From Muricea muricata (taxonomy: Eukaryota; Cnidaria; Anthozoa; Malacalcyonacea; Plexauridae): 64,000 bases of DNA. The DNA lies in assembly GCA_963855995.1 (NCBI GenBank), contig OY979717.1, forward strand, positions 45,496,044-45,560,043. Reading direction: 5' to 3'. A program made the translations under genes and the position numbers. The notes below the pieces were generated by a model. The model was not told the origin of the DNA. It saw nothing but the letters and a program-made list of their open reading frames with translations, and did no database searches. Shown here one piece after another: positions 24,965-39,589 of the stretch (the stretch's first letter is position 1; each line of letters begins with the position of its first letter).

Positions 24965-25325
24965 TCTTTGTACACGCATTGATCTAAAAATAGATAATCT
25001 GGATAGAGCTTCTATACCAACAAAAATCGTGGCCACTTTTGATTTCACACACACGATTCTTCGGACCACAAATGATCACCCCAAATCGGTAAATATTGTT
25101 AGAATATCCACTGCTGCTCTCTGCATGTTTTCTACTCAAATTTGAATCTACTAGCTCAAACAATGCAAATTGCTCAGATACAGGCAAACAGCTTCGAATG
25201 GACTTAGGCACGCCTTGTTCAGCGCCATAAATGGTCCCAAGAATCGGGTGTTTGACATCAGAAGTAGCCACGATTTTTGTAAGTGTAGAAACTCTATCCA
25301 GGTTACCTATTTTCAGATTCGTGGG
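24965..25325. repeat. Imperfect hairpin of about 360 bp downstream of the homeobox gene
   Basis: GATAGAGCTTCTATACC, ACAAAAATCGTGGCCACTT and CACGATTCTT at the left are mirrored by GATAGAGTTTCTACACTT, ACAAAAATCGTGGCTACTT and CCGATTCTTGG read on the complement of the right. Mirroring extends outward to AAAATAG..AA(C/T)CTGGATAGAG. It is an old MITE or inverted duplication. Confidence 0.7.
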
Positions 25326-26870
25326 TACACGATTGGCATTTTCTGTATCCAACGGCAAAGTACGTTAAAGATATTTCGCCTAAGAAACAAGCTAGATATC
25401 TTCTTCGACGTCACAGCTCGACGTATATGAATGAGTGTCCATGCAAGAAATCAAGTAAAAGTATATGGGAGAAATATCAGATAATTACGACAGTTATAAT
25501 TACGCCAAAATAGTTACGACAATGCAAAGTGAAATGCTTACCATTCTTAGCCGTGAACTGAACACAAACCATGTTGGCATAAGTTGGCATAGAATGACAG
25601 AAAGAAATAGCTACATTTAACGTGTAACTTTTTCTGAAATTGAACGCTTGCTTCCATTTTATTTTCACAGATCAATATGGCACAAGTCGTTTAAAAGAGC
25701 AACCTGCGCCCTCCGAGCAGGGGCAGCTGTCCCCACCCCCTCCCTTCCCACGGCGCCAGTGCCCGTAGCTCTTGCCACTGTACACAAAACAAAATTGAAA
25801 ATAATCCATTTCTGTCAGACGAATGCTGAAGAGGCAGACAGAAATGAATATTTCGGCGGCACGTGAATTTCACGTGTATATCCGGGTGTTTAGTAAAGGA
25901 GTATATAACACCAGAAGTTTAGTTACAAAGATTATCTACGCCTCTCCAGTACAGACGTTCGTTCTTTGTGTGTGTATTTTTGGGGTTTTTTTAACAAATT
26001 TGAAATGGAGCATGCTTTTGCTTTAACCTCCAGAACCGTTGCTATAGTATGTGGTGGAAAGCATGTTCTAGAATTTTTCCTAAAGAGGTTTTTCCTGCGG
26101 GTTTTCCTGTCGGGCCGAGCAAGACGGCGGTGCAGTTTATTGTATCGTATTAGATGTGTTTTCTATCTATGGCATGGAACTGATGGAAGGATAAGAGAAC
26201 AGTATGTTTGGGAATAAATTTGGTGAAGTTTGTGAACTGGTGCCATAATCTATTGTTTTGCTGATCTATTTAACTAGTTTCCATCTATGGTATGGAAAGG
26301 TAAGGAAATAGCAATTTCCTTGACACGGAGCACAATGTATTTTCCATCTATGGTATGGAAAGATAAGGTAATAGAAATTTCCTGGACACGGAACAAAGTG
26401 ACATTTGCGGATATTTATTTACGTATTGTTATCTCGTAGTGTAATCTATAGACTTACTGACGTTAATCATTTTTGAAATGATCAGAGTATGAAATTTGAG
26501 GAAAGTATTTTAGTAAACGACTCTTTTACAGTTGATAATATCGAAATATGCACAGGACAGTTTGCATCAAACAGCAAGTTGAGTGTACATCTGTGGTATG
26601 TACGGAGTTGTTGCATGGGTAATGATATTAAACGAATACATTCTGTAAATATTGCAGGGTGTTTTTTGCAAGGAACTAGCAAGAATCTCAAACAAACAGG
26701 AGTTTTCCAGATTAAAATATGTAGTGTGAATTATTAGTGGAAACAATATCAGTGCATTGATCTGGAGTGGACTACTAGTAAGCAGTAAATCCAACTAACT
26801 ACTCCAACAAATATACACTTACATGACGTTTTGCACGAATGACACGTAATCTCAAGCGTTTAGCCCGCGA
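25326..26870. other. Intergenic stretch with one minisatellite
   Basis: No host exon is recognised between the homeobox gene and SEC61 gamma. A 63-bp tandem unit, listed separately, lies at 26278-26400. Confidence 0.4.
26278..26400. repeat. 63-bp tandem repeat, about two copies plus a degenerate third
   Basis: TTTCCATCTATGGTATGGAA starts at 26278 and again at 26341, followed each time by AGxTAAGGxAATAGxAATTTCC and GACACGGA. A diverged copy (TTTCTATCTATGGCATGGAA) lies at about 26159. Confidence 0.85.
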
Positions 26871-27068
26871 TCATTGTATCCCAGAATGAAAAGCGTCAGA
26901 AGCCTCTTTGTTCATCAACGAAACTGGCTACAACATCGAAGGTAAAACGTAGCGATTTGTAAACAGATTTTTTGTCTTTTTTGGTATTTTGAATCTGGCA
27001 AACGATTTTTATTCGCTTGTTTTGTTGTTTCTAGATCGTAGTGAACTATACGTCGACAAATACGCGAA

Positions 27069-29369
<2,301 letters not shown>

Positions 29370-30520
29370 CAAGGTGAGTTTATATGTCAATTAAAGTGTG
29401 ATAAAACAAAGAAAGTATCTCACACTTGAGTGTAAAAACTAACTGTAAATTTTCAAAGCCTTCCTATTCCAATACAGCCATTTTCTGGATTAACCCATGG
29501 TTTTAGGATAACACAAAATTTTGTCCATGTATAACCTCTTTGCTGTGAATAAACCTGTATGAATGTAAGCCCAAAGGTTGGTTGTTAGCTAACTTAACAC
29601 GGAATGTTCCATTCAAGTTGTTCAAATAGCCCCTCAGAAATCTTATTTGGATCAATATTTAGTAAACAAGTAAACAAACATGAAGAAGTACAGAAACTAA
29701 AACACTGGGTTGGATTATGCCCATGTAGGGTTCACTCATCCAGCTTCCAACAACTGATCCTCAAGTCCTATATTTGAAGGTTTATGCAAACAGGCTAAAG
29801 AACTTCTGCATATCCAGCATCAAACGTGGTAGTCACAAGTAGTTACTCTGGATTTTTCTTGGTTAAGCACAAATATGAGCCTTGTGCATAAATTATAGTC
29901 CAGCCTAATACCTTTGTTCCCTAGTTGCACACGATATGACGTCAAGATGCAAAATGATTTTTTTAAAAATCAAGTTGTTACATGAAAAATCATATGTTCA
30001 TTTTGAGTTCTTCTGAATAGCCAAATATAGTAAGTTAAACGAGAGCTCGTTATACATTGTGACGTCGCATTGTTTGCGCTGAAAAGTTCAAATAAACTAA
30101 CGTATCCCAATTTAGAAGAAAAGAAATGAAAAACTGCAAAAGAATTTCTGCGATTTTTTAAAAAAAATCGCGTGAGTTGGCAAAAAACTTTTCTCACATC
30201 ATTAACGAGATAATTTCTTTCCTGTATAGGTGTACAGATGTAAAAGAGTATTTTTTATTTTTGTCAAGACAGGAATATGCAAACAGAATTAAAATTTAAA
30301 CAGTTCTCATGTAGCAAGGATCTGTAACTTATTTAAAATAATGTAAATGTACACGTGTAAAATTCTACGGCACAAACAAGATGTGTTACTTTTTACTGTT
30401 CCCAGTTTGAGGCAGCTTGATGGCATCTTAAGCATATGACATATGAGGTTGCAATAAGTTGTTTCAACAAGTGTTGTAGCGTATAAATATGCACGCATGC
30501 TAGTCAATAAAGCCCGATTT
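29370..30520 (+). other. Probable 3'UTR intron and last exon of SEC61G
   Basis: Four bases after the stop codon lies AAGGTGAGT, an ideal splice donor. The best downstream acceptor is TTTCTTTCCTGTATAG ending at 30229. The putative last exon would run to an AATAAA at 30506-30511. The intervening sequence shows no coding potential. This is inferred from splice-site strength only. Confidence 0.45.
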
Positions 30521-30767
30521 CCACTGTGTTATTTTGCGGGCGAAAAATTTAGACCAAAAATCATTTTTTATTAATTATATTCATTCGCCGCGAGGAAAGA
30601 CCAACCTGAAATGATCAGGCTTTGTGAATGCCCTTTTGAAACAAAAGTTGTCATTGTTTGTTATTCGTTTTTTGGAGAAGTAATTTCTATAGTTTATTGC
30701 CTTTCAATATTATAACAAACCACTGGAAAAGCTTGTTAGTATATATGGTCGAAAAGCTTCAAATACT

Positions 30768-30998
30768 GGGGCCGGTTGTATCAAAGGCGGTCAGCTTAAA
30801 CGGTGGATAAGTGAAATAAAAAAATTACTTTTACACCTAGAACGGAACAGAAATTAAGAGTTTAATAGAATGAATATTTAGTTTTATATTGTTCTTCTGA
30901 GGTCAAATAGCTTTAGTTGTTTATACAGCATGCAAGCTTGTTTTATATTTTTGACTTATTCACCGTTTAAGCTAAACGCCTTTGATACAATCGGCCCC
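30768..30998. mobile_element. MITE with GGGGCCGGTTGTATCAAAGG ends, 231 bp
   Basis: The left end GGGGCCGGTTGTATCAAAGG mirrors the right end CCTTTGATACAATCGGCCCC with one mismatch. Inner arms GCTTAAACGGTG and CACCGTTTAAGC also pair. It is non-coding. Confidence 0.88.
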
Positions 30999-32430
30999 AA
31001 TTTGACATTTCGCTGATTGTGCGCAAGAACAGATAACTAAATAGTTGCGTTGCGAAATTGAAGACGATATGGAAGACGGGTTTACTTTGATGACAAAAGG
31101 AGCTCTAAACATTGGTATTGTGTAGACAACAGACTGGATTTAAAAGGGCAGTGATGCCAATGATATTTAAAGAATGTCTCTGAACCAAAATGCATTGCAC
31201 GCTCGAGTGTGAACGTGGCAGCCTTTTTCTTTGTATTTGACATGATCCAGGAGATTTGGTATAACAAATACATAAATGTACGCAATGAGTTCTGGTTGAC
31301 ACACATTCTTTATGTTGAAAACGCTTAGTCTCATTAATCTTCTAAATTTAATCACATAAATTTGTATGTTTTAATTAACAATTCTGAAATGCAGATGAAG
31401 GATACGTGCATGAACCGTCTGAGTATTAATAAATGTTTAAAAATTTCTTTTGAAGGGCAAATTTTTTTCTTATGAATTTCTTGTAATAACCGTTTGAAGT
31501 TTTTTAGTATTTGCAAACAAAAACAATGTAACTGACACGATGCATGCGCAGTGTTTGGTATATGGACTTCAAATTACCCCAGTCAATCGAGCATGCTTTC
31601 TTGCTGCCCAGGAGACGTGATAATTCTTACAAGGGGGTTTCTATGTAGTTACTATAAAGGCAGCATAATAATCTGAATTTTCTGCCGTACTGTGACGATT
31701 TCCCGATCTCAAAACGGTTATCAATTTATGTTTCGGTAACTAAGGCAAAGGTTAGAGGTAGAAGGGGTTAGGGTTAGGCATTTTATGGGTTGGGGCTCGA
31801 ATAATGTTAGTGACCGAACCAAATTGATTACCCTCAAAACTACCTGGGTAAAATGCAAATAACTATTTTTTGATGGGTCAAAATGGCTAAAAAATGGCCA
31901 AGATAGCAGTCACAGTACGTGCAATTGCAGTTTATTAATTATGTCAAAAGCAGGTATCGACATGTTTACTGGGTAGGAAAATATGTCGTTTGCGGAAGTG
32001 TTTTCACCCCGTCAGCTTCACGGCATCATGTTGCATAGAAGTTTTTATTCAAGATGAGAAAAGCATCCGCTGAAGCTGAAAAATTTTAATGCGATGTGTT
32101 CTTTAAAGATACTTCTGCTATTTGGAGTTGTCTTTAGACCAACTATAATCGAAAGAAAGTCCTGACGTCATATTGTTGCATGGTTTTTAAAGGAAATGGC
32201 TACAACTTTCTTTTCAGACTGTCCTAGTGCGTGAACAGTATAATTATCCTGACTTAGCAGTATACCTGACAGTATAGTTATCCAGCTGAATGAGCTGATG
32301 CGCGATGTGTTTGGTGTTGAATGTCGTGCGTATTTCACAGTAGTACGTCGACCGCGCGCATACTGTGTATAAAGCAAAACATCGATCGCGCGCATACCAC
32401 ATGTGTATTCAGCAAAAAGCTGAAGATAAT
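30999..32430. other. Gene-free stretch
   Basis: No exon, RNA gene or element end could be supported here. The short ORFs have no recognisable similarity. Confidence 0.4.
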
Positions 32431-32440
32431 CCTAATTCTA

Positions 32441-32644
32441 AAGGCCCTGTCGCACAGTGCAATTTTTCTTCCAACTTGGAACGCAATTCTACTCTTAACA
32501 GATGTAAATTTGTGACAAATGTTTGGTATGTTAAAAATATATCAGCATACTGTGATGGAAACATGTATTTGCCAATTTTACATCTCCTAAGAGAAGAATT
32601 GCATTGCAAGTTGCAAGAAAAATTGCACCGTGTGACAAGGCCTT
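32441..32644. mobile_element. MITE, AAGGCCCTGTCGCAC ends, 204 bp
   Basis: AAGGCCCTGTCGCACAGTGC mirrors GCACCGTGTGACAAGGCCTT. The inner arms TTTTTCTTCCAACTTG and CAAGTTGCAAGAAAAA pair, and AGAATTGC words flank the centre. It is non-coding. Confidence 0.85.
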
Positions 32645-32757
32645 AGATCCTTATAGACCATATAGTATAGCTTGTCTGGTGACTGTGTTGCTGAACACAT
32701 TTTGTGATTGGCTTTCTGGAACAATAGTGATCAATGTTTAATCTTTATGGTTCGTTC

Positions 32758-34480
32758 TTTTTTTTATTTAAACATATTTAAACGTTTGCCCCAAGAGCGA
32801 TGTAAGCTCATCTAGGGGGCTCACGCCTATTTATAATAAGATACACATATTAGGATGGTAAAATTAAAACAGCTGGTTCGTTAATCATTACAAACTGCAA
32901 AACGCCCTGATCTTTTGATATATGATTGTACATGGAAAACAATAGCCTTGTTTTGTTCCACGGTCAATTTCTCAGACCCAAACAAAAACATTTTAGTTTT
33001 ACGAGAATCAGACTTATAATACCAACCATTTCCCAATATTTCAACCATGGCCGCTAACAAAGACGTCCTAAGAGCAGCGTATCGGGGACAATATAAAAAG
33101 TAGTGAATTACCGATTCGCTATTAATTAAATCCACAATCACGTGGTGGAGATGTTACACAATTAATTTTAAAAAGATGATAATTTAATGCGCAACAATTC
33201 AAACGAAGTCGAGTATGGAGAACTGAACTATATCTATCATGAGCATAATCATAATGTTTCTCATAGGTTGAAATGTCAAAGAAATCCTGCAAACAACGCT
33301 TAAAATTACTTAGTGATTGAGTCTCCCGAAATTCATAGTCTAAACTGTTCCATAAACATGTAGTAGCAGGAAAGTAAGATTTCTTAAATCTCTCCGTACG
33401 ACATTGGAATAAACTAATCTTTGTTGTGTCGTAAGAGTAAGTAAATCGGATAAGTAACTTGGTGTCAAATCATTAACTATCTTAAAAAACAATACAAGCT
33501 AATGTACTGAACGTCTTGTCTTTAATCTTTCCCATGCAAGTTCCTCCAATAACCTTTGGCGCTCAGTACCCTTCATTGCACCAGTGACTATTTTAGCAAA
33601 TTCATATTGTACAGATTTAAGCAAATCACTAACATTATCACAGCAACCATCCCAAACAACATCAGCATATTCCATAAGAGGTCTAATTAGAGATTTGTAA
33701 AGTTTGTCCAAAGTGTTTCTGTTAATTTTCAATTTCAAACCTTTCAATAAATTTAGTCGCTTTGAAGCTTTGTCATGATGACATGAATATTTAAAATATG
33801 TGTTCTCCAGGACAAATTAGAAGAAAGGGTGACTCCAAGATGATTATGACTACTGACAATATCAATCTCATTTCCTTCATAATATAAAGCCGGATGCATT
33901 GCTGGTTTGTCTCTCTTAGTAGAGAAGATCATCGCTTCAGTTTTGTTGGGATTAATAGTGACAAGCCAATCACGTGTCCATTTACTGATATTTGTTAAGT
34001 CGCTATTGAGTTTGGCTGACGTTAGCTGAGGATCTTCTACAATTTCTAACAAAGAAGTATCCGCATAAATAAAACAAGTACTTTGGATACTGTCAGTAAT
34101 ATCATTTATATAAACTAGGAATAGCAGAGGCCCAAGAACTGATCCCTGCGGCACTCCTGCTTGAACGTATTTCTAATCAGACATAGTACCATCAATAACT
34201 ACTCGTTGTCTTCTATTTGTCAAATAACTTCTAAGCCAGGATAATAATGGATCTCTAACACCCAAACGTTCCAACTTAAAGAGAAGACCTTTATGCCACA
34301 CTTTGTCAAAAGTCTTACTGATATCCAAGAAAACCACATGCACTTCACTACCACGCTCTAAAGCTTCATAAATTGTAAAAATAGGAACAACATTTGCTAG
34401 TTTCCAAGCTGAAAAATCCGGCGCAATTTCTGTAGTTTTACTGTCTAGATCGCAGAGTCCTGGCTTTGGACTCCTCTACA
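32758..34480 (-). mobile_element. 5'-truncated, decayed non-LTR retrotransposon (LINE)
   Basis: On the minus strand, from about 34470, comes an RT palm region (VHVVFLDISKTFDKVWHKGL), then LRSYLTNRRQ, PQGSVLGPLLFLVYIND and IYADTSLL, where the usual YADD has lost one Asp. The thumb and C-terminal parts follow (LDKLYKSLIRPLMEYADVVWD and later FLYCPRYAALRTSLL). At least three frame breaks or stops separate the segments (34154-33753, 33747-33499, 33141-32881). The 3' end is near 32758 with an A-rich tail. It looks CR1/L2/Jockey-like, with the clade not fixed. It is inactive. Confidence 0.85.
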
Positions 34481-35470
34481 CCCAATGTCTTAAAAACAAT
34501 TCAGGAAAAGAGTCTGCCTTTACGTTTACAATTAACGTAACTTATAAATTCGTTGATTTTTTAAAATTCATTGCCAAGTTTCCTTTGCTACGTAAATAGC
34601 GAATTCGAAATAAAAATCCTATTTACACTCATATTCGCGTGACGTATTTATCAAGTTCGCTATTGCTGTCAAAGGCTACAGGAGATTTCTACTGATATCG
34701 ATGATCTAATTTATTTAGACAGTTATGCTTGCCATGTTAAGCCTGTATTTAACATAACGACAGTATCTGTACGGGTCCTCAATAATTAAACAGTTTATCA
34801 TATGTATACACTGAAAAATTAAATGGACATGGCAATACCAATGTACATTTCTTATTGGCTTATCTGTAACTGAACTTTTCGAAGCGAATATTCCTCGAAA
34901 ATCACGAGTAACTGTTTTATTATTTTTACACAAGTTATTTTAATTTTGTTTGATTTCTTTGTATAAAAAGGCGGCTAGTCGTAAAAAAAAGGCGGCTAGT
35001 CTGTAAACTTTTTTTCCTGTTATATTCGCCTGTAGGTGAATATAAAGGAATGTCACGTCATATTGGACCAATCACAACGTCGGATTTCTTATGTTCACTT
35101 GTGTAAAAATACTATTGACAGTGTAATATCCGTTATACTTATTTTCTTGTGAATATCGGAGCACAAATGAGACAGGCCATCCGCTATCTTGTTTTATAAT
35201 AAGGTCTATTTTTATATTGTCATGTACAAAACGTACTGTCAATATGTTAAATTCAGATAAAATTGGCTGGGACACTCTTTAATTTACTTAAGACGTATAA
35301 AAATCATATAAGATATCTATGATGTAAATACCAATCCACTGAGTTGGATTTTTCTAGACCTAGAGCGAAGGGATCCGGAATTTGATGAAATGTTATCCAA
35401 AGGAATGATATATGTCATTGCGAGTGTTAATATTTCATTCAATTCCCCGAGCGGAATGTCTGTAAATTAT
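34481..35470. other. Gene-free stretch
   Basis: AT-rich sequence with a short direct duplication AAAAGGCGGCTAGTC at about 34967-35000. No exons are recognised. Confidence 0.4.
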
Positions 35471-35478
35471 ATATTATA

Positions 35479-35571
35479 CCATAGTAGCCCAGAGAACGCA
35501 GCGTGTTTTTATTGCCACGCGCGAGCGCCACAAGAATAAACTACACGCAGCGTTTTCTGGGCTGCCTATGG
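35479..35571. mobile_element. Short palindromic element, CCATAG ends, 93 bp, TSD TTATA
   Basis: CCATAGTAGCCCAGAGAACGC mirrors GCGTTTTCTGGGCTGCCTATGG. TTATA lies directly outside both ends (35474-35478 and 35572-35576). It is the smallest member of the CCATAGG-end group, and its ends match those at 13130. Confidence 0.88.
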
Positions 35572-35764
35572 TTATACCGAAAATAAGCCACAGAAAAGCA
35601 GAAGTAGTACATACAATATAAAAACTTCGCCAAATTTTATCAAGCATTTCTTCATCTGTAAGTCCTTCGACATTCCTGACTGCGTCCGAAATTGTTTTTA
35701 GAACATTCCGTGTTGTTTTTCGCCCAATATTACGGAGAATTTGTTTGACTAAACCTTTTTATGC

Positions 35765-36345
35765 CATAGATATAGAGATTTACGCGAGGTAAACGGGTGA
35801 AATAAAAATCGTATTTTCATTGTGGAGAGGCGAATAAGCGTTTTCATTGGCCGTACGATTTTTTTCACTAGTGAAAATTTATCGTATCAGCATTTTGATT
35901 GGCTATACGGTTTTTCTCACTAGTGAAGAAAATCGTATTGTTATTTTGCTCACAACATGGCCGCCGTGTCGGGGAAGGAGCGAAAGGGTATTGGGCTTTT
36001 ATGTCTAAAAGAAGAAGAGTTTCGCCAATAAAAAACATGAAACGGAAAGAAGAACAGCTTTGACTCACTGTTTAGGCCAAATAACAGAGAAACAAATGGT
36101 ATGATTCTGTTTTGAGAGTTCAGTATTTTGTTTCGACATTGTTCGCGCCTTTGACAGGTTTCCAGTTTTAAAATAATCTCTGTATGTTTGGCATAAACAA
36201 ATTACTGTATGGTTGGCTCGTTTGTACGATTTTTATGCACGAATTGTGAAAGATTGCTAAATCAAGAAAAAAGCAATCTTTCACAATTCGTGCATAAAAA
36301 TCGTACGCACTCGCCTACCATGCAGTAATCTCTATATAGTATTTT
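35765..36345. repeat. Composite inverted-repeat region with an inner 124-bp hairpin
   Basis: ATATAGAGATTTAC at the left mirrors GTAATCTCTATAT at the right. Within it, 36203-36326 is a strong hairpin: ACGATTTTTATGCACGAATTG followed by its complement. CACTAGTGAA(G)AAAATCGTA words recur at the left. It is probably one element with a nested or expanded end. Confidence 0.6.
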
Positions 36346-37132
36346 GTTCTCCGCTATTTTGAATTTTAAATATGAAATTTCCAGCCATTTTCTATGTCAA
36401 TGATCCGAACTCAAATATAGCGCTGGAGCGTTGTATAATAGTCAAATTTGGCATTGGATCGTGATATTCGACTTCTATACCACCCTACAGTATTGCACGT
36501 ATTTGACTTTTGCACTATGGCGCGAGGAAAAGTCGAGAATTACTTGACTGAAAGCTGGTGTTGATAAATCTGGTTGTACAAAACTACAATATATTTGAAG
36601 TCCAAGTATAATATTAATAAAATCATACTAGTTAATGGCTTCTTGAAGAATGCATTATACCCTACATGTGACGTCGCGGTTTTTTGCATATTCAAGTCTC
36701 CTCATTACCAATTATTCCACGTCAAAAAAGAGTATACTTATGTGACTAATGGGTCTGATGATACGGATTACGTTTAATTTTACCCTCTAAAAGGTCTATA
36801 TATAGACATATTTATAGTTTCTGGTCAATAATATTCAGGTCAGAGTTGCCAGAGAACAAACATAGACCGGCACGGAAACTGTGTGAAAGAATGCTCTCTT
36901 TCCAGTGGTTGTATCTCTGATGAAAGAAAATGCATTTGTGATGGCGATTGTGGTTACAGCTGCGTTAAAAAAGGTATTTTTGCTTTGTGTTGTTTACAGG
37001 ATCATAATTGGAGCGTTAATTAAAGGGGAGGAGTATGTATATTAATACATCCATCTTCTGCCCGGCGAATTTCGTTTGAAGTGAGTTGTTATTAACTGAA
37101 GGTTGATTTCAAAATAATTTAGTCGGGGAGAA

Positions 37133-37481
37133 CCATAGATATCTCATATACACTAGATAGCGCATCTGTTATCAAAAAGTGAAGCCAAAAATCTCAGCGG
37201 TATCCCCTCATAACAATAGGCGGCGGCCATATTGGTCGTTTTCACTCATCAAAAAAATGCTACAGAAAACACTATACTTTTATGCATTTGTGTATTAAAT
37301 ACTTTTTAGCTGCATAAAAGAGGATTTATTGTCAACTTTGTCCATTTCCGCAATACAAAATACACAAATTATCATGCTCCATGTCGACTCTGTGGGAACG
37401 ACCAGCGCCTGCGATCTGGCTTCAATTTTCGCCTGCCCACAATGTGGGATGCACTATCTAGTGTATATGAGATATCTATGG
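37133..37481. mobile_element. Inverted-repeat element, CCATAGATATC ends, TSD GGAGAA to GGGGAGAA
   Basis: CCATAGATATCTCATATACA mirrors TGTATATGAGATATCTATGG, and the arms continue through CTAGATAGxGCATC. GGGGAGAA occurs at 37125-37132 and at 37480-37487. Because the terminal CC/GG overlaps the repeat, the duplication is 6 to 8 bp. It lies in the intron between the WAP-like and first CCP exons. Confidence 0.85.
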
Positions 37482-37985
37482 GGAGAACACAAAAATATGA
37501 ACATTCACGCCCCCCGCTCAATTAAAGCACTAGTCTCACCCCCTGCTTGCATGACGAAACTGAAAACCGCAAAACCTCGATCTCTAAAATCTGATGGCGA
37601 AAGCAGAATGCACCTACACCCATTATTCTCCTTTCTGTTTAACAACGGAAAGGGCGACTTTTAATTCCGGGTGCTTTCGGCTTTCAAGTAAAATCTTATA
37701 GAGGTGGAAGTATTGCGGTTGTGAGTTTTGAGCAATTCGGGAGCAACTTTTATTGAATTAACTGTATAGGATCGAAAAGCTGTATCTGCAGATTGTAATT
37801 AATGTAGATTTCAGATGCCCAGAACTGCCAAATCCCGCAAATGGTCAGAGAGATTACTTTAGTAGGAGATTCAACAGCACGGCAAAATTTACGTGCAATC
37901 AAGGATCCTTGGTAGGCTCAAGAGAAAGAACGTGCCGCGGTATGAGGAATGGGACGGAGTGCAGCCAGTATGCGGTGAGTAAGAT

Positions 37986-38255
37986 CCGGTGAACTCAATA
38001 TAACTGGAAGGCTACCTGAGACGGGAAATTTGAAGCCAACTTGTCAAAGTCCTTCCCAGTCTTCCCACGCAATTGGAAACTAGGCCAAAAACAACATCCT
38101 GCAACCCTTGTAGAGATCTCGCGCGAGTGATGGGTGCGGGACATAAACACGCGTTTCTGGAAGTCAAACACGCGTGTCTAGAAGTCAAGTTTGGCTTCAA
38201 CTTTTGCGTACGGATTTATGCGAAGGTAGCCTTCCAGTTACATTGAGTTCACTGG
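37986..38255. mobile_element. MITE just downstream of CCP exon B
   Basis: CCGGTGAACTCAATATAACTGG mirrors CCAGTTACATTGAGTTCACTGG on the complement. The inner arms AAGGCTACCT and AGGTAGCCTT pair, and TTGAAGCCAACTTG is mirrored by CAAGTTTGGCTTCAA. Flanks TAAGAT and TAAGTT may be a diverged 6-bp duplication. It begins 11 bases after the exon B donor. Confidence 0.75.
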
Positions 38256-39400
38256 TAAGTTCACCAATCTCGTGCGCAGAGCCTGCGTTCCTTTTGGCAA
38301 GGACGAGAGGCTCCGGATAACGCCAATGAGATATGTGATATGATTGGTTTATGCTGTTTTCTGCCCCAGTACCCCAGAGCCTGTAAACCTCTGTCCAGGG
38401 CTTCGTGAAACAACTGTATTCTTTTCATTCCCGATATCAAAAATATTGATTTTTCCATTCAAGTCATAATTCGCTTTGCCTCCTATAAATTTATGAATAT
38501 TGCTCTATGTTACTGCTGCAAATAAACTCCGTTTTACTAATAGGGCACTGCTACCGAAATCATAATTATTTTGACTTTTTCATCGGCGTTGTCCATGAAA
38601 ATATACGTGTATTTTACAAGACGGCTTCACGCCTTTGTGTTTTGTTCAAGAATTATTATTGCATTTTCGAAAGGATTTGAGAGATATTTCTCATTCACTA
38701 CTGTCGTTGGAGTGGAAGCAGTGGCGGATCCAGGGTGAGTCAAAATAAATTATAGCAGCTCAATTTTAAATTCAAAATAACTTTATAGCAATATCATAGG
38801 TTATGAATTTCAAAAGAACAAAATCTAACCAATGAAATTGCTTTGAAAGTATTTTAAAATATAAATATATCCTAGAGTGAGCTGTGGTATCAATTTATTT
38901 CTTCAAATTGGTCGTTTCATTACGAAATTGATCAACTTGTTTTCCGGTTCCTGTTATCATAGTCCGTAGTCAGCCAATTAGCTTTGACTTCAGGACGTAT
39001 GGACAAATCAGAACACATGTGAAGTAAGACATTTTACCAATGCCTTTCTTTTACTTAAGTAAAATTTTCAGTCACTACTTTGACGTCTACTTCAGTAAAA
39101 ATTGAGGTCTTACTTTTTACTCCTACTTAAGTAAAAAACTGAGTTGAACATTGCCCGGCTTTATTAATTTATTGGGTGCTTGCGACTATCTTTTTGGGGA
39201 TTTTTTTGCAAAGTTTGCGAATGCAGAGATTGCTCAAATTATTCAGACACTCTCCTTTTATTTTAAGTGCAATTTAAAATACGATCGTATCTATCAAATC
39301 TATGTGTATTTTCCTTTTCACGATTTCCTTTTGTGTTTTTAAGACTTGATAGCCATATGGCATCCGAATTTTTTTAAGAAGTAGCTATGAATATTAATGA
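38256..39400. other. Intronic stretch of the CCP pseudogene
   Basis: No exon or mobile element ends are recognised. TACTTAAGTAAAA words recur three times near 39050-39135. Confidence 0.35.
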
Positions 39401-39589
39401 TGATTCTTATTTAGGCAAGAAGTGTAATGACCCTGGAATTAGTAATAACAATTCATTACGTCAAGAACCAATTCTGGCAGCTGGTGTATTTTTGACGTTG
39501 CAAGTCTTGAATTATTATTGCGTTCCTGGGTATCTTATTGAAGGAAAAAACAGCATTACCTGTCAAGAAGATGGTATACCGGCTGGTTG

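Noticed and set aside
32365-32646. 93-residue ORF with an opposite-strand partner
   Set aside because: Both frames are the two strands of a MITE hairpin (32441-32644).
37329-37664. 111-residue plus-strand ORF
   Set aside because: Most of it lies inside and across the right end of the inverted-repeat element at 37133-37481, so it is an accidental frame.
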